A stretch of DNA of 17,035 nt, from contig CAZGYD010000013.1 in NCBI GenBank assembly GCA_964530115.1, forward strand, positions 1-17,035, given 5' to 3'. The translations under genes and the position numbers were made by a program. This document shows positions 1-8,142 of the stretch, in pieces (the stretch's first letter is position 1; each line of letters begins with the position of its first letter). The notes beneath the pieces are model-generated. The model was not told the origin of the DNA and did no database searches. It saw only the letters and a program-made list of their open reading frames with translations. This DNA is from Fen-999 sp964530115 (GTDB lineage: Bacteria > Pseudomonadota > Gammaproteobacteria > Burkholderiales > Rhodocyclaceae).

Positions 1-1
1 C

Positions 2-811
2 CTGCCCACCATCGACGGCCTGGGCATGCCGCAGGTGCTCAAGGACGTGGCCATGACCAAGCGCGGCCTGTGCATCCTGGTGGGCGCCACCGGCTCGGGC
101 AAGTCGACCACGCTGGCGGCCATGATCGACTGGCGCAACGAGAACTCCTACGGCCACATCGTGACGGTGGAAGACCCGGTCGAATTCGTCCATGCGCACA
201 AGAACTGCGTCATCACCCAGCGCGAACTCGGCCTCGACACTGACAGCTGGGAAGCCGCGCTGAAGAACACCTTGCGCCAGGCGCCCGACGTGATCCTGAT
301 GGGCGAAATCCGCGACCGCGAGACCATGGAGCACGCGATCGCCTTCTCCGAGACCGGCCACCTGTGCATGGCCACGCTGCATGCCAACTCGGCCAACCAG
401 GCGCTCGACCGCATCATCAACTTCTTCCCCGAAGAGCGGCGGCCGCAGCTGCTCATGGACCTCTCGCTCAACGTCCGCGCCTTCGTCTCCCAGCGGCTGA
501 TCCCGAAGCGCGACAGCAAGGGCCGCATTGCCGCGATGGAGATCATGCTCAACTCGCCGTTGATCTCCGACCTGATCTTCAAGGGCGAGATCGCCGAGAT
601 CAAGGAAGTCATGAAACGCTCGCGGGAACTCGGCATGCAGACCTTCGACCAGTCCTTGTTCGACCTCTACGAGGCGGGCGAGATCAGCTACGAGGACGCG
701 CTGCGCAACGCCGATTCGGTCAACGACCTGCGCCTGCAGATCAAGCTGCACGGCAAGGAAGCGAAGGATCGCGACCTCACTTCCGGAATCAAGCACCTCG
801 ACATCGTTTGA
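2..811 (+). CDS. pilU: Type IV pilus retraction ATPase PilU (5' truncated by window)
   Basis: This is a hexameric AAA+-like motor of the PilT/PilU family, which powers pilus retraction at the inner-membrane base of type IV pili and usually assists PilT. The frame is open to the left edge, so the N-terminal roughly 110 residues are missing; 269 codons are visible. The Walker A motif GATGSGKST is at fragment residues 28-36. It is followed by an Asp box (VEDPVEFVH), a Walker B region (ILMGEIRD) and the His box in ATLHAN. The long C-terminal stretch (SRELGMQTFDQ, ADSVNDLRLQIKL) is typical of PilU rather than PilT. The gene ends at TGA 809-811 and converges on the methyltransferase gene, with a hairpin-rich gap between them. 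The family is certain; the PilU rather than PilT assignment is from remembered family sequence. Confidence 0.93.
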   Translation: MPTIDGLGMPQVLKDVAMTKRGLCILVGATGSGKSTTLAAMIDWRNENSYGHIVTVEDPVEFVHAHKNCVITQRELGLDTDSWEAALKNTLRQAPDVILMGEIRDRETMEHAIAFSETGHLCMATLHANSANQALDRIINFFPEERRPQLLMDLSLNVRAFVSQRLIPKRDSKGRIAAMEIMLNSPLISDLIFKGEIAEIKEVMKRSRELGMQTFDQSLFDLYEAGEISYEDALRNADSVNDLRLQIKLHGKEAKDRDLTSGIKHLDIV

Positions 812-835
812 TGGGGCCGGCCCGCCCCTCCCAGC

Positions 836-929
836 CTCCCCTCGCGGGGAGAAGCTTGCGGGCGGCGCTGCGCGCCGCCTGTCACGGGGCTCTTCGATCA
901 GCCCTCACCGCGGCTTGCGCCTCCGGCGC
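836..929. repeat. GC-rich hairpin cluster between convergent genes
   Basis: The 138-bp gap between pilU and the methyltransferase gene has no gene of its own. It holds three perfect hairpins in a row: CTCCCC/GGGGAG with a TCGC loop (836-851), GGCGGCG/CGCCGCC with a 5-nt loop (861-879), and GCGCC/GGCGC with a TCC loop (917-929). None has a T-tract on either strand, so this is not a textbook intrinsic terminator. It may act as a bidirectional block to read-through, or be a degenerate REP-like element. The sequence is unrelated to the 95-bp repeat elsewhere in the window. Confidence 0.55.
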
Positions 930-949
930 GTGCCGTCCCGAACACTGGA

Positions 950-2173
950 TCACCGGTTGCTGCCGCTCACCATGCGGAAGCCGTAGAGCCGGCATTCGAG
1001 CGGGCCGTTGAAGAGCGGAATCTTTCGCATCGGCTTGAGGCCGACGAGCTTGGGTAGCCGCGTGTCGGCGGAGAGGAACCAGCAGTCCCAGCCGGCGAAA
1101 TGGCGCTTGAGCGCCGTGCCGAGCTTCGGGTAGAAGCCGGCCAGTTCGTCGGCTTCGGAGAGCCGCTGGCCATAGGGCGGATTGGCCACGAGGATGCCGG
1201 CCGGCGCGGGCGCGGCGCGCTCGAGGATGTCCGCCTGCTCCAGCGTCACCAGGCCGTCGAGTCCGGCATGGGCGAGGTTTTGCCGCGTGCGCGCCACCGC
1301 GTCGGCGGAAACGTCCGAACCCCAGATCGGCAGCGTCTCCGCCGTGCGGCGTGCCACCGCGGCTGACCAGCCCGGAGGGCGCAGGACGCCACGCAGTGGC
1401 GGTCCCGAGCGCAGCGAGGGATGGGGCGAAGCCCCAAAGTTTCGCAGCGCGCGCCAAAGATCGGCGTCGAAGCCGCGCAGGCGCTCGAAGCCGAAGCCGC
1501 CCGGCGCGCGCGACAGCCCCGGCGCGATGCCGAGACTCATCTGCGCCGCCTCGATGAGGAAGGTGCCCGAGCCGCACATCGGATCGAGCAGCGGCACGCC
1601 GGGTCGCCAGCCGCAAAGACGCAGGATGCCGGCAGCGAGATTCTCCTTGAGCGGCGCGCCGAACTTGGCCGCCTTGTGGCCGCGGTTCCAGAGCGGCTCG
1701 CCCGAGGTGTCGAGATAAAGCGTCGCCCGCTGGCCGGAAAGGAACAGGTGGATGCGCACGTCCGGCGATTTCGTATCGACGCTCGGCCGCCTTCCGGTCG
1801 CGTCCCGGAAGCGGTCGCAGACGGCATCCTTGACGCGCAGGGTGACGAACTCGACGCTCCTCACCGGCGCGCGCTGCGCGGTGACGTAGATGCGGATCGT
1901 GCGCCCGACGTCGAAATGGCGCGGCCAGTCGACGCCATGCGCGAACCGGTAGAGATCGTCCTCGTTGCGAAACTCAGCCGCGGTAAGACGCCACAGCACC
2001 CGCGTGGCGATGCGCGATTCGAGATTGAGCCGGTAGCAGGCGGCCAGATCGCCGGAAAAACCGACACCGCCGGGCACTGCCTCGGGTTCGGTACCGCCGG
2101 CGGCCGTCACCTCGGCGACGAGGAGTTCCTCGAGTCCACGAGGGCAGGGGGCGAAGAAACGCTCGAGGCTCAA
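950..2173 (-). CDS. rlmL: 23S rRNA (guanine-N2) methyltransferase, RlmL/YcbY N-half type
   Basis: This is a THUMP-domain, class I SAM-dependent RNA methyltransferase (COG0116 type). By homology it makes m2G in 23S rRNA, the reaction of the N-terminal half of E. coli RlmKL. The THUMP/ferredoxin-like part covers about residues 1-160. SAM motif I (LLDPMCGSGTFLIEAA) is at 195-210 and the catalytic NPPYG at 331-335. The chosen TTG start at 2173 overlaps the upstream TGA (TTGA) and begins MSLERFFAPCPRGLEELL, as expected for the family. A start at 2302 would add residues unlike the family and overlap the upstream gene, so it is rejected. The product is 407 aa. Two oddities stand out: an in-frame 24-codon hairpin repeat at residues about 246-270, between RNF and SAAV, and a 23-bp short repeat under residues 61-68. 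It is the last gene of a three-gene operon. Confidence 0.9.
   Translation of the reverse strand: MSLERFFAPCPRGLEELLVAEVTAAGGTEPEAVPGGVGFSGDLAACYRLNLESRIATRVLWRLTAAEFRNEDDLYRFAHGVDWPRHFDVGRTIRIYVTAQRAPVRSVEFVTLRVKDAVCDRFRDATGRRPSVDTKSPDVRIHLFLSGQRATLYLDTSGEPLWNRGHKAAKFGAPLKENLAAGILRLCGWRPGVPLLDPMCGSGTFLIEAAQMSLGIAPGLSRAPGGFGFERLRGFDADLWRALRNFGASPHPSLRSGPPLRGVLRPPGWSAAVARRTAETLPIWGSDVSADAVARTRQNLAHAGLDGLVTLEQADILERAAPAPAGILVANPPYGQRLSEADELAGFYPKLGTALKRHFAGWDCWFLSADTRLPKLVGLKPMRKIPLFNGPLECRLYGFRMVSGSNR
1348..1442 (-). repeat. 95-bp palindromic element, copy B, in frame inside rlmL
   Basis: Read on the minus strand, the element starts AAACT (1442-1438), continues with a 72-nt hairpin array (1437-1366), and ends in an 18-nt tail, CAGCCGCGGTGGCACGCC (1365-1348). 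The 72-nt part matches copy A at 13616-13687 at 66 of 72 positions. Its hairpins are GGGGC-TTC-GCCCC (1435-1423), CGCCAC-TGC-GTGGCG (1401-1387) and GCCC-TCC-GGGC (1380-1370), plus a weaker TCCC/GGGA stem between the first two. The array adds exactly 24 codons to rlmL without a stop. Removing it joins codons into LRNSAAVARRTAETLPIWGSD, a plausible uninterrupted family sequence. Confidence 0.85.
1970..1992 (+). repeat. Short 23-bp repeat, copy S1 (in rlmL)
   Basis: This is AAACT followed directly by CAGCCGCGGTAAGACGCC on the plus strand, antisense to rlmL. It shares 21 of 23 bases with each of S2 (12128-12150) and S3 (16564-16586). Its two parts match the two ends of the 95-bp elements, as if the 72-nt middle were absent. 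On the coding strand it specifies RLTAAEF (residues 62-68) using CTT, GCT and TTT, codons that are scarce in this GC-rich neighbourhood. Confidence 0.7.
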
Positions 2174-2586
2174 AACGGCTTCACCACCGCGAGGATGACG
2201 ATGGCAAGCAGGAAGAGCACCGGCATCTCGTTGAAGACGCGGAACCAGACGTGCGAGCGGCAATTCCGGCCGGCCTCGAAGTCGCGGAGCAGCCGGCCGC
2301 AATAGAAGTGATAGCCGAGCAGGAAGGCGACGAGGAGCGTCTTCACGTGCAGCCAGCCGCCGGTGAAGCCGAAGCCGAACCAGAGCCAGAGGCCGAGGAC
2401 GACCGCCAAAAGCCCGATCGGCGTCACGAACCTGTAGAGCTTGCGCGCCATCAGGAGCAGCCGGTTACGCTCCGCGCTCTCGGCAGCGGGCAGCATGGCG
2501 AGATTGACGAAGATGCGCGGCAGGTAGAACAGCCCCGCGAACCAGCTGACGACGAAAAAGATGTGGAAGGACTTCACCCAGAGCAT
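2170..2586 (-). CDS. HemJ/CopD-family membrane protein
   Basis: This 138-aa integral membrane protein has about four hydrophobic helices. It opens with MLWVKSFHIFFVVSWFAGLFYLPRIFV, the signature of the HemJ (UPF0093)/CopD family. HemJ is a heme-containing protoporphyrinogen IX oxidase that replaces HemG and HemY in many proteobacteria. The conserved early His (FHIFF) and the later Lys region (GGWLHVKTLLV) are present. The ATG at 2586 lies 13 nt inside the end of the SDR gene, and the TGA overlaps the TTG of rlmL, so translation of the three genes is probably coupled. HemJ activity is likely but not proven by sequence alone, because CopD-like relatives of unknown function have the same architecture. 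Confidence 0.8.
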   Translation of the reverse strand: MLWVKSFHIFFVVSWFAGLFYLPRIFVNLAMLPAAESAERNRLLLMARKLYRFVTPIGLLAVVLGLWLWFGFGFTGGWLHVKTLLVAFLLGYHFYCGRLLRDFEAGRNCRSHVWFRVFNEMPVLFLLAIVILAVVKPF

Positions 2587-3452
2587 GCGAGTTTCCCCTT
2601 GGCGTCGGCAATACCGTCATCGACGGTGGGATGGCGAAAGCGAAAGCCGAGCTCGCGCTTCAGACGCGTGTTGTCGAGCCGGCGGGATTCGTTCATGAAG
2701 GAAAGCTGCACCGGCGGCAAAAGCCTCTGCGCCTCGGCGCGGCTGACCCGTGGCGGCAGCGGCAGGCCGAAGGCGGCGGCAAGCTTGCCGAACCATTCCG
2801 CCATCGGCAGATCCGAATCGTCGTTGGCGTTGTAGATCCGGTTGGCACGGCCGCGGGCGAGTGCCGCGACGCAGACGCGGCCGAGGTCTTCGGCGTGGAT
2901 GTGGTTGGTCCAGGAGTCCTCTTCGGCGGTGAGCAACGGCAGACCCTTTCGCAAGCGCTCGAGCGGCAGCCGGTCGGCGGCGTAGATGCCCGGCGCGCGC
3001 AGGATGGAGACCCGGCAGCCCGATTGTGCGCCAAAGCGGCGTAGCGTCTGCTCGGCCGACAGCCGCCGGCGCCCGCGCGCCGTTTGCGGGCGGGGCGGGC
3101 GCGTCTCGGAAACCCGCTCGCCGTGGCAGTTTCCATAGACGCCGCTGGTGCTGATGTAGACGAGTCGGCGTGGTAGACTGCCGCGTCGCAGCGCGGCGAC
3201 GAGCCGCTGCGTGCGCGGGTCGGCATCGCCCCGGTCGGGCGGCGGCGCGCTGTGGATCACGGCGTCGGCGATGCCGCGCAGGCGCCGGAGCGTCGCTGGC
3301 TGGTCCAAGTCGCCGACGATCTGGGTCACGCCGAGGGAGGCCAGGTTGCCGTCGCGTTCGCGCACCAGCGCATAGACGCGCCAGCGGCGCAACAGCTCGG
3401 GCAGCACACGGCGCACGACATCGCCACAACCAACGACAAGCAATCTTCTCAC
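2574..3452 (-). CDS. Atypical SDR-family NAD(P)-dependent epimerase/oxidoreductase
   Basis: This 292-aa Rossmann-fold protein has a dinucleotide-binding loop GCGDVVR at residues 8-14, in place of the classical GxxGxxG. It also has STSGVYG, ending the central beta strand, and IYNANDD near the substrate side. The usual YxxxK catalytic pair is not recognisable where ARGRRRLSAEQ stands, which is typical of YeeZ-like atypical SDRs and leaves the reaction unknown. The start is GTG at 3452, giving VRRLLVVGCGD. The start codon of the divergent reductase is only 14 bp away. A GATAAT on the minus strand (3464-3459) would place a transcript start close to the GTG itself, suggesting a leaderless mRNA (inference). 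First gene of the SDR-HemJ-RlmL operon. Confidence 0.82.
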   Translation of the reverse strand: MRRLLVVGCGDVVRRVLPELLRRWRVYALVRERDGNLASLGVTQIVGDLDQPATLRRLRGIADAVIHSAPPPDRGDADPRTQRLVAALRRGSLPRRLVYISTSGVYGNCHGERVSETRPPRPQTARGRRRLSAEQTLRRFGAQSGCRVSILRAPGIYAADRLPLERLRKGLPLLTAEEDSWTNHIHAEDLGRVCVAALARGRANRIYNANDDSDLPMAEWFGKLAAAFGLPLPPRVSRAEAQRLLPPVQLSFMNESRRLDNTRLKRELGFRFRHPTVDDGIADAKGKLACSG

Positions 3453-3466
3453 CGGACGATTATCGC

Positions 3467-4495
3467 ATGGCCTACCAAGTCACCCTGAAGCCGAGCGGCC
3501 ACCGCTTCGCCGCGGAAGCCGGCAGCACGATCCTCGAAGCCGCACTCGACGCCGGACTGACGATCCCCTACGGCTGCCGGGACGGCGCCTGCGGCACCTG
3601 CAAGGCGAAGATCGTCCAGGGGCGCGTCGATCACGGCAAGGCCCAGGAGCACGCCCTGCCGCTCGTCGAACGGGATGCCGGCCATGTGCTCACCTGCTGC
3701 GCGACACCGCTGTCGGACCTCGTTCTCGAAGTGCGCGAGGTCAGCGGCGAAAACGACATCCTCGTGCGGACGATGCCCTGCCGCGTCCAGGAACTGAGGA
3801 AGCTCGCCGACGATGTCATGCTCATGAAGCTTCGGCTGCCGACCAACGAACGCCTCCAGTTCGTCGCCGGGCAATACATCGAGTTCCTGCTCGCGGACGG
3901 CAAGCGGCGCGCCTTCTCGATGGCCAACGCGCCGCACGAGGACGAGGTACTCGAACTCCACCTGCGTCGCGTGCCCGGCGGCAGCTTCACCGACCAGGTG
4001 TTTACGACCATGAAGGTGAAGGACATCCTCCGTTTCGAGGGGCCCTTCGGCACCTTCCATCTGCGCGAGGACTCCGACAAGCCGATGATCATGGTCGCCG
4101 GCGGCACCGGCTTCGCGCCGATCAAGGCGCTGATCGAGCATGCCATCCACAAGAAGCTCACCCGGCCGATCACCCTTTACTGGGGCGCGAAGGACCGCGC
4201 CGGTCTTTACCTGCCCGAGCTGCCGCAGCGCTGGGCCGCCGAACACGCGAACATCAGCTACGTCCCCGTGCTCTCCGAACCCACCGATGCCGATGCCTGG
4301 ACCGGGCGCACGGGGCTCGTGCATCTGGCCGTGCTCGAGGACTTCGCCGACCTCTCCGGCCATCAGGCCTATGTCTGCGGCGCGCCGGTGATGGTCGAGG
4401 CGGCCAAGCGCGATTTCACCGCCCGCGGCCTGCCGGACGAGGAGTTCTTCGCCGACGTCTTTTCCTACGCCGCGAAAACGGAGCAAAGAAAGTGA
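3467..4495 (+). CDS. 2Fe-2S ferredoxin-NAD(P)H flavin reductase (CDP-glucoseen reductase-like)
   Basis: This 342-aa electron-transfer protein has three modules. The plant-type 2Fe-2S domain (about residues 1-95) has cysteines C37, C42, C45 and C77. The FAD-binding beta barrel has RAFS at 148-151, and the NAD(P)-binding domain has GGTGFAPI at 212-219 and ends with YVCGAPVMV. It probably passes electrons from NAD(P)H through FAD to the iron-sulfur cluster and then to an unknown partner. Proteobacterial homologs are often labelled CDP-6-deoxy-delta-3,4-glucoseen reductase, but no sugar pathway is visible here, so that name should not be trusted. The ATG at 3467 starts MAYQVTLKPSGHRF, where the ferredoxin fold begins, and upstream codons belong to the opposite-strand SDR. 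It overlaps the next gene at GTGA. Confidence 0.9.
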   Translation: MAYQVTLKPSGHRFAAEAGSTILEAALDAGLTIPYGCRDGACGTCKAKIVQGRVDHGKAQEHALPLVERDAGHVLTCCATPLSDLVLEVREVSGENDILVRTMPCRVQELRKLADDVMLMKLRLPTNERLQFVAGQYIEFLLADGKRRAFSMANAPHEDEVLELHLRRVPGGSFTDQVFTTMKVKDILRFEGPFGTFHLREDSDKPMIMVAGGTGFAPIKALIEHAIHKKLTRPITLYWGAKDRAGLYLPELPQRWAAEHANISYVPVLSEPTDADAWTGRTGLVHLAVLEDFADLSGHQAYVCGAPVMVEAAKRDFTARGLPDEEFFADVFSYAAKTEQRK

Positions 4496-5628
4496 AGCCG
4501 CCCCTGATCCGCCGCGAGCCGGTCCTGAACCGCCACAAGGCGATCACCGCGGCACGCCTGATCGTCCATGCCGATTCGAACGCCGAGGCGGCCGAGGCGC
4601 TGAACCAGGTGCAGGACGTCTGGCCGAAGGCGCACAGCGTCTTCATCAGCCTTGCCGGTCTCGTGCCCGACGCCGGCCTGCTCGCCTGGGAGGCACCCGA
4701 GAACATCCTGATCGAGATTCCCGCGGCGGCGCTGGCGCAGCCCGAAGCGCTCGAATTCATCCGCGCGCTCGTCGCCGATGGTGTGCCGCTGTGCCTCGAC
4801 GGCTATGTGCCGGGCATGTCGCTGCCGGCCGACGTGCCTTTCCGCTTCCTGCTCGCGGACGCGCAGGCGCACCCGCGGGTGACGCACCTGCATGGGGTGC
4901 CGCTGGCCACGGGCCTGGCCGACATCGGCGCCTTCTCCCAGGCGACGACGGACGGCTACGAGGGCGCCGTCGGCTGGTTCTTCCTGCGCGGCCGGCCGGT
5001 GGGCAGCAAGCTCAATCCCGGCCAGGCGCAGATCGTCCGTGTGCTCAATCTCGTGCGCCGCAACGCCGAGGTCAGGGAAATCGAGGCGGCGCTCAAGCAG
5101 GACGTCACGCTCTCCTACAAGCTGCTGCGCTACATCAACTCGGCCGGCTTCGGTCTTTCGTGCGAGATCGAATCGTTCCGTCACGCGGTGACCATCCTCG
5201 GCTACGACAAGCTCAACAAGTGGCTGTCACTGCTCCTGGTCACGGCAAGCCGCGACCCGGCCGCCGCGGCCCTGATGCAGACGGCGGTCGCCCGTGGTCG
5301 GCTGATGGAGGTTCTCGGCCGCGAGCTCGTCGACCGCAGCGAACTCGACAACCTCTTCATCACCGGCGCGTTTTCGCTGCTCGACGTCCTGTTGGGTGCC
5401 CGCCTCGATGCCGTGCTCGGGGAAATGAGCCTGCCCGAACCGATCACCGATGCCCTGCTGCGCCGTGAGGGCGCCTACGCCGCGCTGCTCGACCTGGCAC
5501 TCGCCTGCGAGGGCTCAGATCCCGCCATGCTGGCGGACAAGGCAGCCATGCTGGGCATAGGGCCGGCGAAGTTCAGCCATGCCCTCGTCGAATCCCTCGC
5601 CTACGCGGACTCGATCCAGTTCAGCTGA
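4492..5628 (+). CDS. HDOD-domain signalling protein with degenerate EAL-like N-terminal half
   Basis: This 378-aa soluble protein resembles the YuxH family. Residues about 1-170 look like a shrunken EAL fold, with ILIEIP (72-77), a GVPLCLDGY strand (97-105) and GWFFLRGRPV (161-170). The E-x-L metal motif and most acidic residues of active c-di-GMP phosphodiesterases are missing, so it is probably catalytically inactive. Residues about 178-378 form an HDOD domain, with LLRYINSAGF and HAVTILGYDKLNKWLSLLL. HDOD domains are HD-fold relatives without phosphohydrolase activity and act in signalling. The GTG start at 4492 overlaps the reductase stop codon, so the pair is co-translated. It converges on livF with a 9-bp gap and no visible terminator. 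Confidence 0.87.
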   Translation: MKPPLIRREPVLNRHKAITAARLIVHADSNAEAAEALNQVQDVWPKAHSVFISLAGLVPDAGLLAWEAPENILIEIPAAALAQPEALEFIRALVADGVPLCLDGYVPGMSLPADVPFRFLLADAQAHPRVTHLHGVPLATGLADIGAFSQATTDGYEGAVGWFFLRGRPVGSKLNPGQAQIVRVLNLVRRNAEVREIEAALKQDVTLSYKLLRYINSAGFGLSCEIESFRHAVTILGYDKLNKWLSLLLVTASRDPAAAALMQTAVARGRLMEVLGRELVDRSELDNLFITGAFSLLDVLLGARLDAVLGEMSLPEPITDALLRREGAYAALLDLALACEGSDPAMLADKAAMLGIGPAKFSHALVESLAYADSIQFS

Positions 5629-5637
5629 GCGGACAGG

Positions 5638-6328
5638 TCAGGCGCCGAGATAGGCGGCCCGCACGCGCGGGTCGGCGGCCAGCGCCGCTGCGGAGTCGGC
5701 CAGCGTGATGCGGCCGCTTTCCATCACATAGCCGCGCTGGCAGACCTCCAGCGCAAGGCGCGCATTCTGCTCGACCAGCAAAATGGTGACGCCATCCGCC
5801 GCGATGGCGCGGATCACCTCGAAGACCTTCTGCACCATCATCGGCGCGAGTCCCATCGACGGCTCGTCGAGGAGCAGCATCCGCGGCCGGCCCATCAGCG
5901 CGCGGCCGATGGCGAGCATCTGCTGTTCGCCGCCGGAAAGCGTGCCGGCGAGCTGGTTGCGCCTTTCCTTCAGGCGCGGCAGCAGGGTATAGACACGCTC
6001 CAGGTCGCCGTCGATCTCCGCATCATCGCGATGGTAGGCGCCCATGGCCAGATTCTCGGCGACACTCAGCCGCGAGAACACGCCGCGCCCTTCGGGGACG
6101 AGCGCCAGGCCGCGCGAGATCAGCGCGTGCGCCGGCAGGCCGTCGATCCGTTCGCCGCGATAATGGATTTCCCCGCTCGAGGCCAGAAGGCGCGCCAGCG
6201 CCTTCAGCGTCGTCGTCTTGCCGGCGCCATTGGCGCCGATCAGGCAGACCATCTCGCCTTCCTCGACGGCGAAAGAAACGCCCCTGACGGCGACGATGCC
6301 GCCGTAACGGACTTCGAGGTTCAGGACG

Positions 6329-6345
<17 letters not shown>
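5638..6345 (-). CDS. livF: Branched-chain amino acid ABC transporter ATPase LivF
   Basis: This 235-aa cytoplasmic ATPase is one of the two that drive the LIV importer. Walker A GANGAGKTT is at residues 37-45, the ABC signature LSGGEQQ at 136-142 and Walker B LLLDEP at 157-162, followed by the H-loop-like LLVEQNA region characteristic of LivF. The start is TTG at 6345, inside the last codons of livG (17-nt overlap), with GAGG just upstream on the mRNA. It is the last gene of the livKHMGF cassette. A sequence resembling the 23-bp short repeat underlies residues 88-95. Confidence 0.95.
6062..6084 (+). repeat. Possible diverged short repeat S4 (in livF)
   Basis: This is ACACT followed by CAGCCGCGAGAACACGCC, 20 of 23 positions matching the consensus of the short repeat. 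It is antisense to livF. The peptide here (GVFSRLSV) is ordinary for LivF proteins, so the match could be chance convergence. Confidence 0.25.
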
Positions 6346-7089
<744 letters not shown>

Positions 7090-7093
<4 letters not shown>

Positions 7094-8142
7094 CGCGCGA
7101 GCTCCCGGCGATGGCGCGGCTCGGGCCACAGGCCCGCCGGACGGTAGAGCATGACGGCGATCAGGGCGAGGCCGAAGAGCAACATGCGCAACGCCTCCGG
7201 GTCGAGCAGCACCTTGCCGAACACGGCCATCTGCGCCGGCCCGGCGCCGTGGCGGAAGGCTTCGGGCAGCACCGTCAGCATCAGGCCGCCGAGGATGACG
7301 CCCGGAATATGGCCCATGCCGCCGAGGACGACCATGCACAGGACCATGATCGATTCCATGAGCCCGAAGCTCTCGGGCGAGACGAATTCCTGGAAGCCGG
7401 CGAACAGCCCGCCGGCGACGCCGCCGAACGACGCGCCCATGGCGAAGGCGAGCAGCTTGACGTTGCGCGTGTTGATGCCGCACGCCTTGGCCGCCAACTC
7501 GTCCTCGCGGATCGCGATCCACGCCCGGCCGATGCGCGAATCCTGCAGGCGGACGCCGACCAGCACGATCAGGAGCGCCAGCGCGACGAACAGATAGTAG
7601 TAGAGCATCACGCCGGAGACGGTGACGCCGAAGATCTCGATCGGCTTAGAGAGCGGCTGGCCGAAGAGCGTGATCGGGTCGATGCGGGCGATGCCCTTCG
7701 GGCCGTTGGTGATGTTGACCGGCGCATTGAGGTTGTTGAGGAAGATGCGGATGATCTCGCCGAAGCCGAGCGTGACGATGGCCAGATAGTCGCCGCGCAG
7801 GCGCAGCGTCGGCGCGCCGAGTAGCACGCCGAACAGCCCGGCCACCGCGGCGCCCAGCGGCAGGATGGCCCACGCCGGCCAATGGATGCCGAAGTGCGGG
7901 CTGGCGAGCAAGGCGTAAAGGTAGGCACCAACCGCGTAGAAGGCGATGTAGCCCAGGTCGAGCAGCCCGGCGAAGCCGACCACGATGTTGAGGCCGAGCG
8001 CGAGCATGATGTAGAGCGCCGCGAAATCCAGCACGCGCACCCAGGCGTTGCCCAGCGAGGCGCCGACGACGAAGGGTGCGAGGATCAGGGCTGCCGCGAT
8101 CAGCGCAACGCCGATCCATGGCCTGTTACGCGCGCTCGGCAA
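7090..8142 (-). CDS. livM: Branched-chain amino acid ABC permease LivM
   Basis: This 350-aa polytopic inner-membrane permease has about eight to ten hydrophobic helices. It shows the LivM hallmarks LNIVVGFAGLLDLGYIAFYAVGAY, LRGDYLAIVTLGFGEIIRI and NxTNGPKGI, and the cytoplasmic EAA-like loop AIREDELAAKACGIN. It forms the translocation channel with LivH. The start is taken as TTG at 8142, 17 nt inside the livH end. The purine-rich GGGAGAAGG directly abuts that TTG, so the true start could lie a few codons away. The 3' end overlaps livG at ATGA. Confidence 0.93.

Noticed and set aside
1970..1992. Resemblance of the short repeat (TTACCGCGGCTG) to the conserved 16S rRNA 530-loop region
   Set aside because: Only about 12 nt match, in one copy; flanks differ from rRNA and the other copies change the middle bases, so it is not an rRNA fragment.
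2574..3452. SDR gene as a pseudogene because the YxxxK motif is missing
   Set aside because: The frame is intact over 292 codons with a good nucleotide-binding loop, and loss of YxxxK is known for atypical SDRs.
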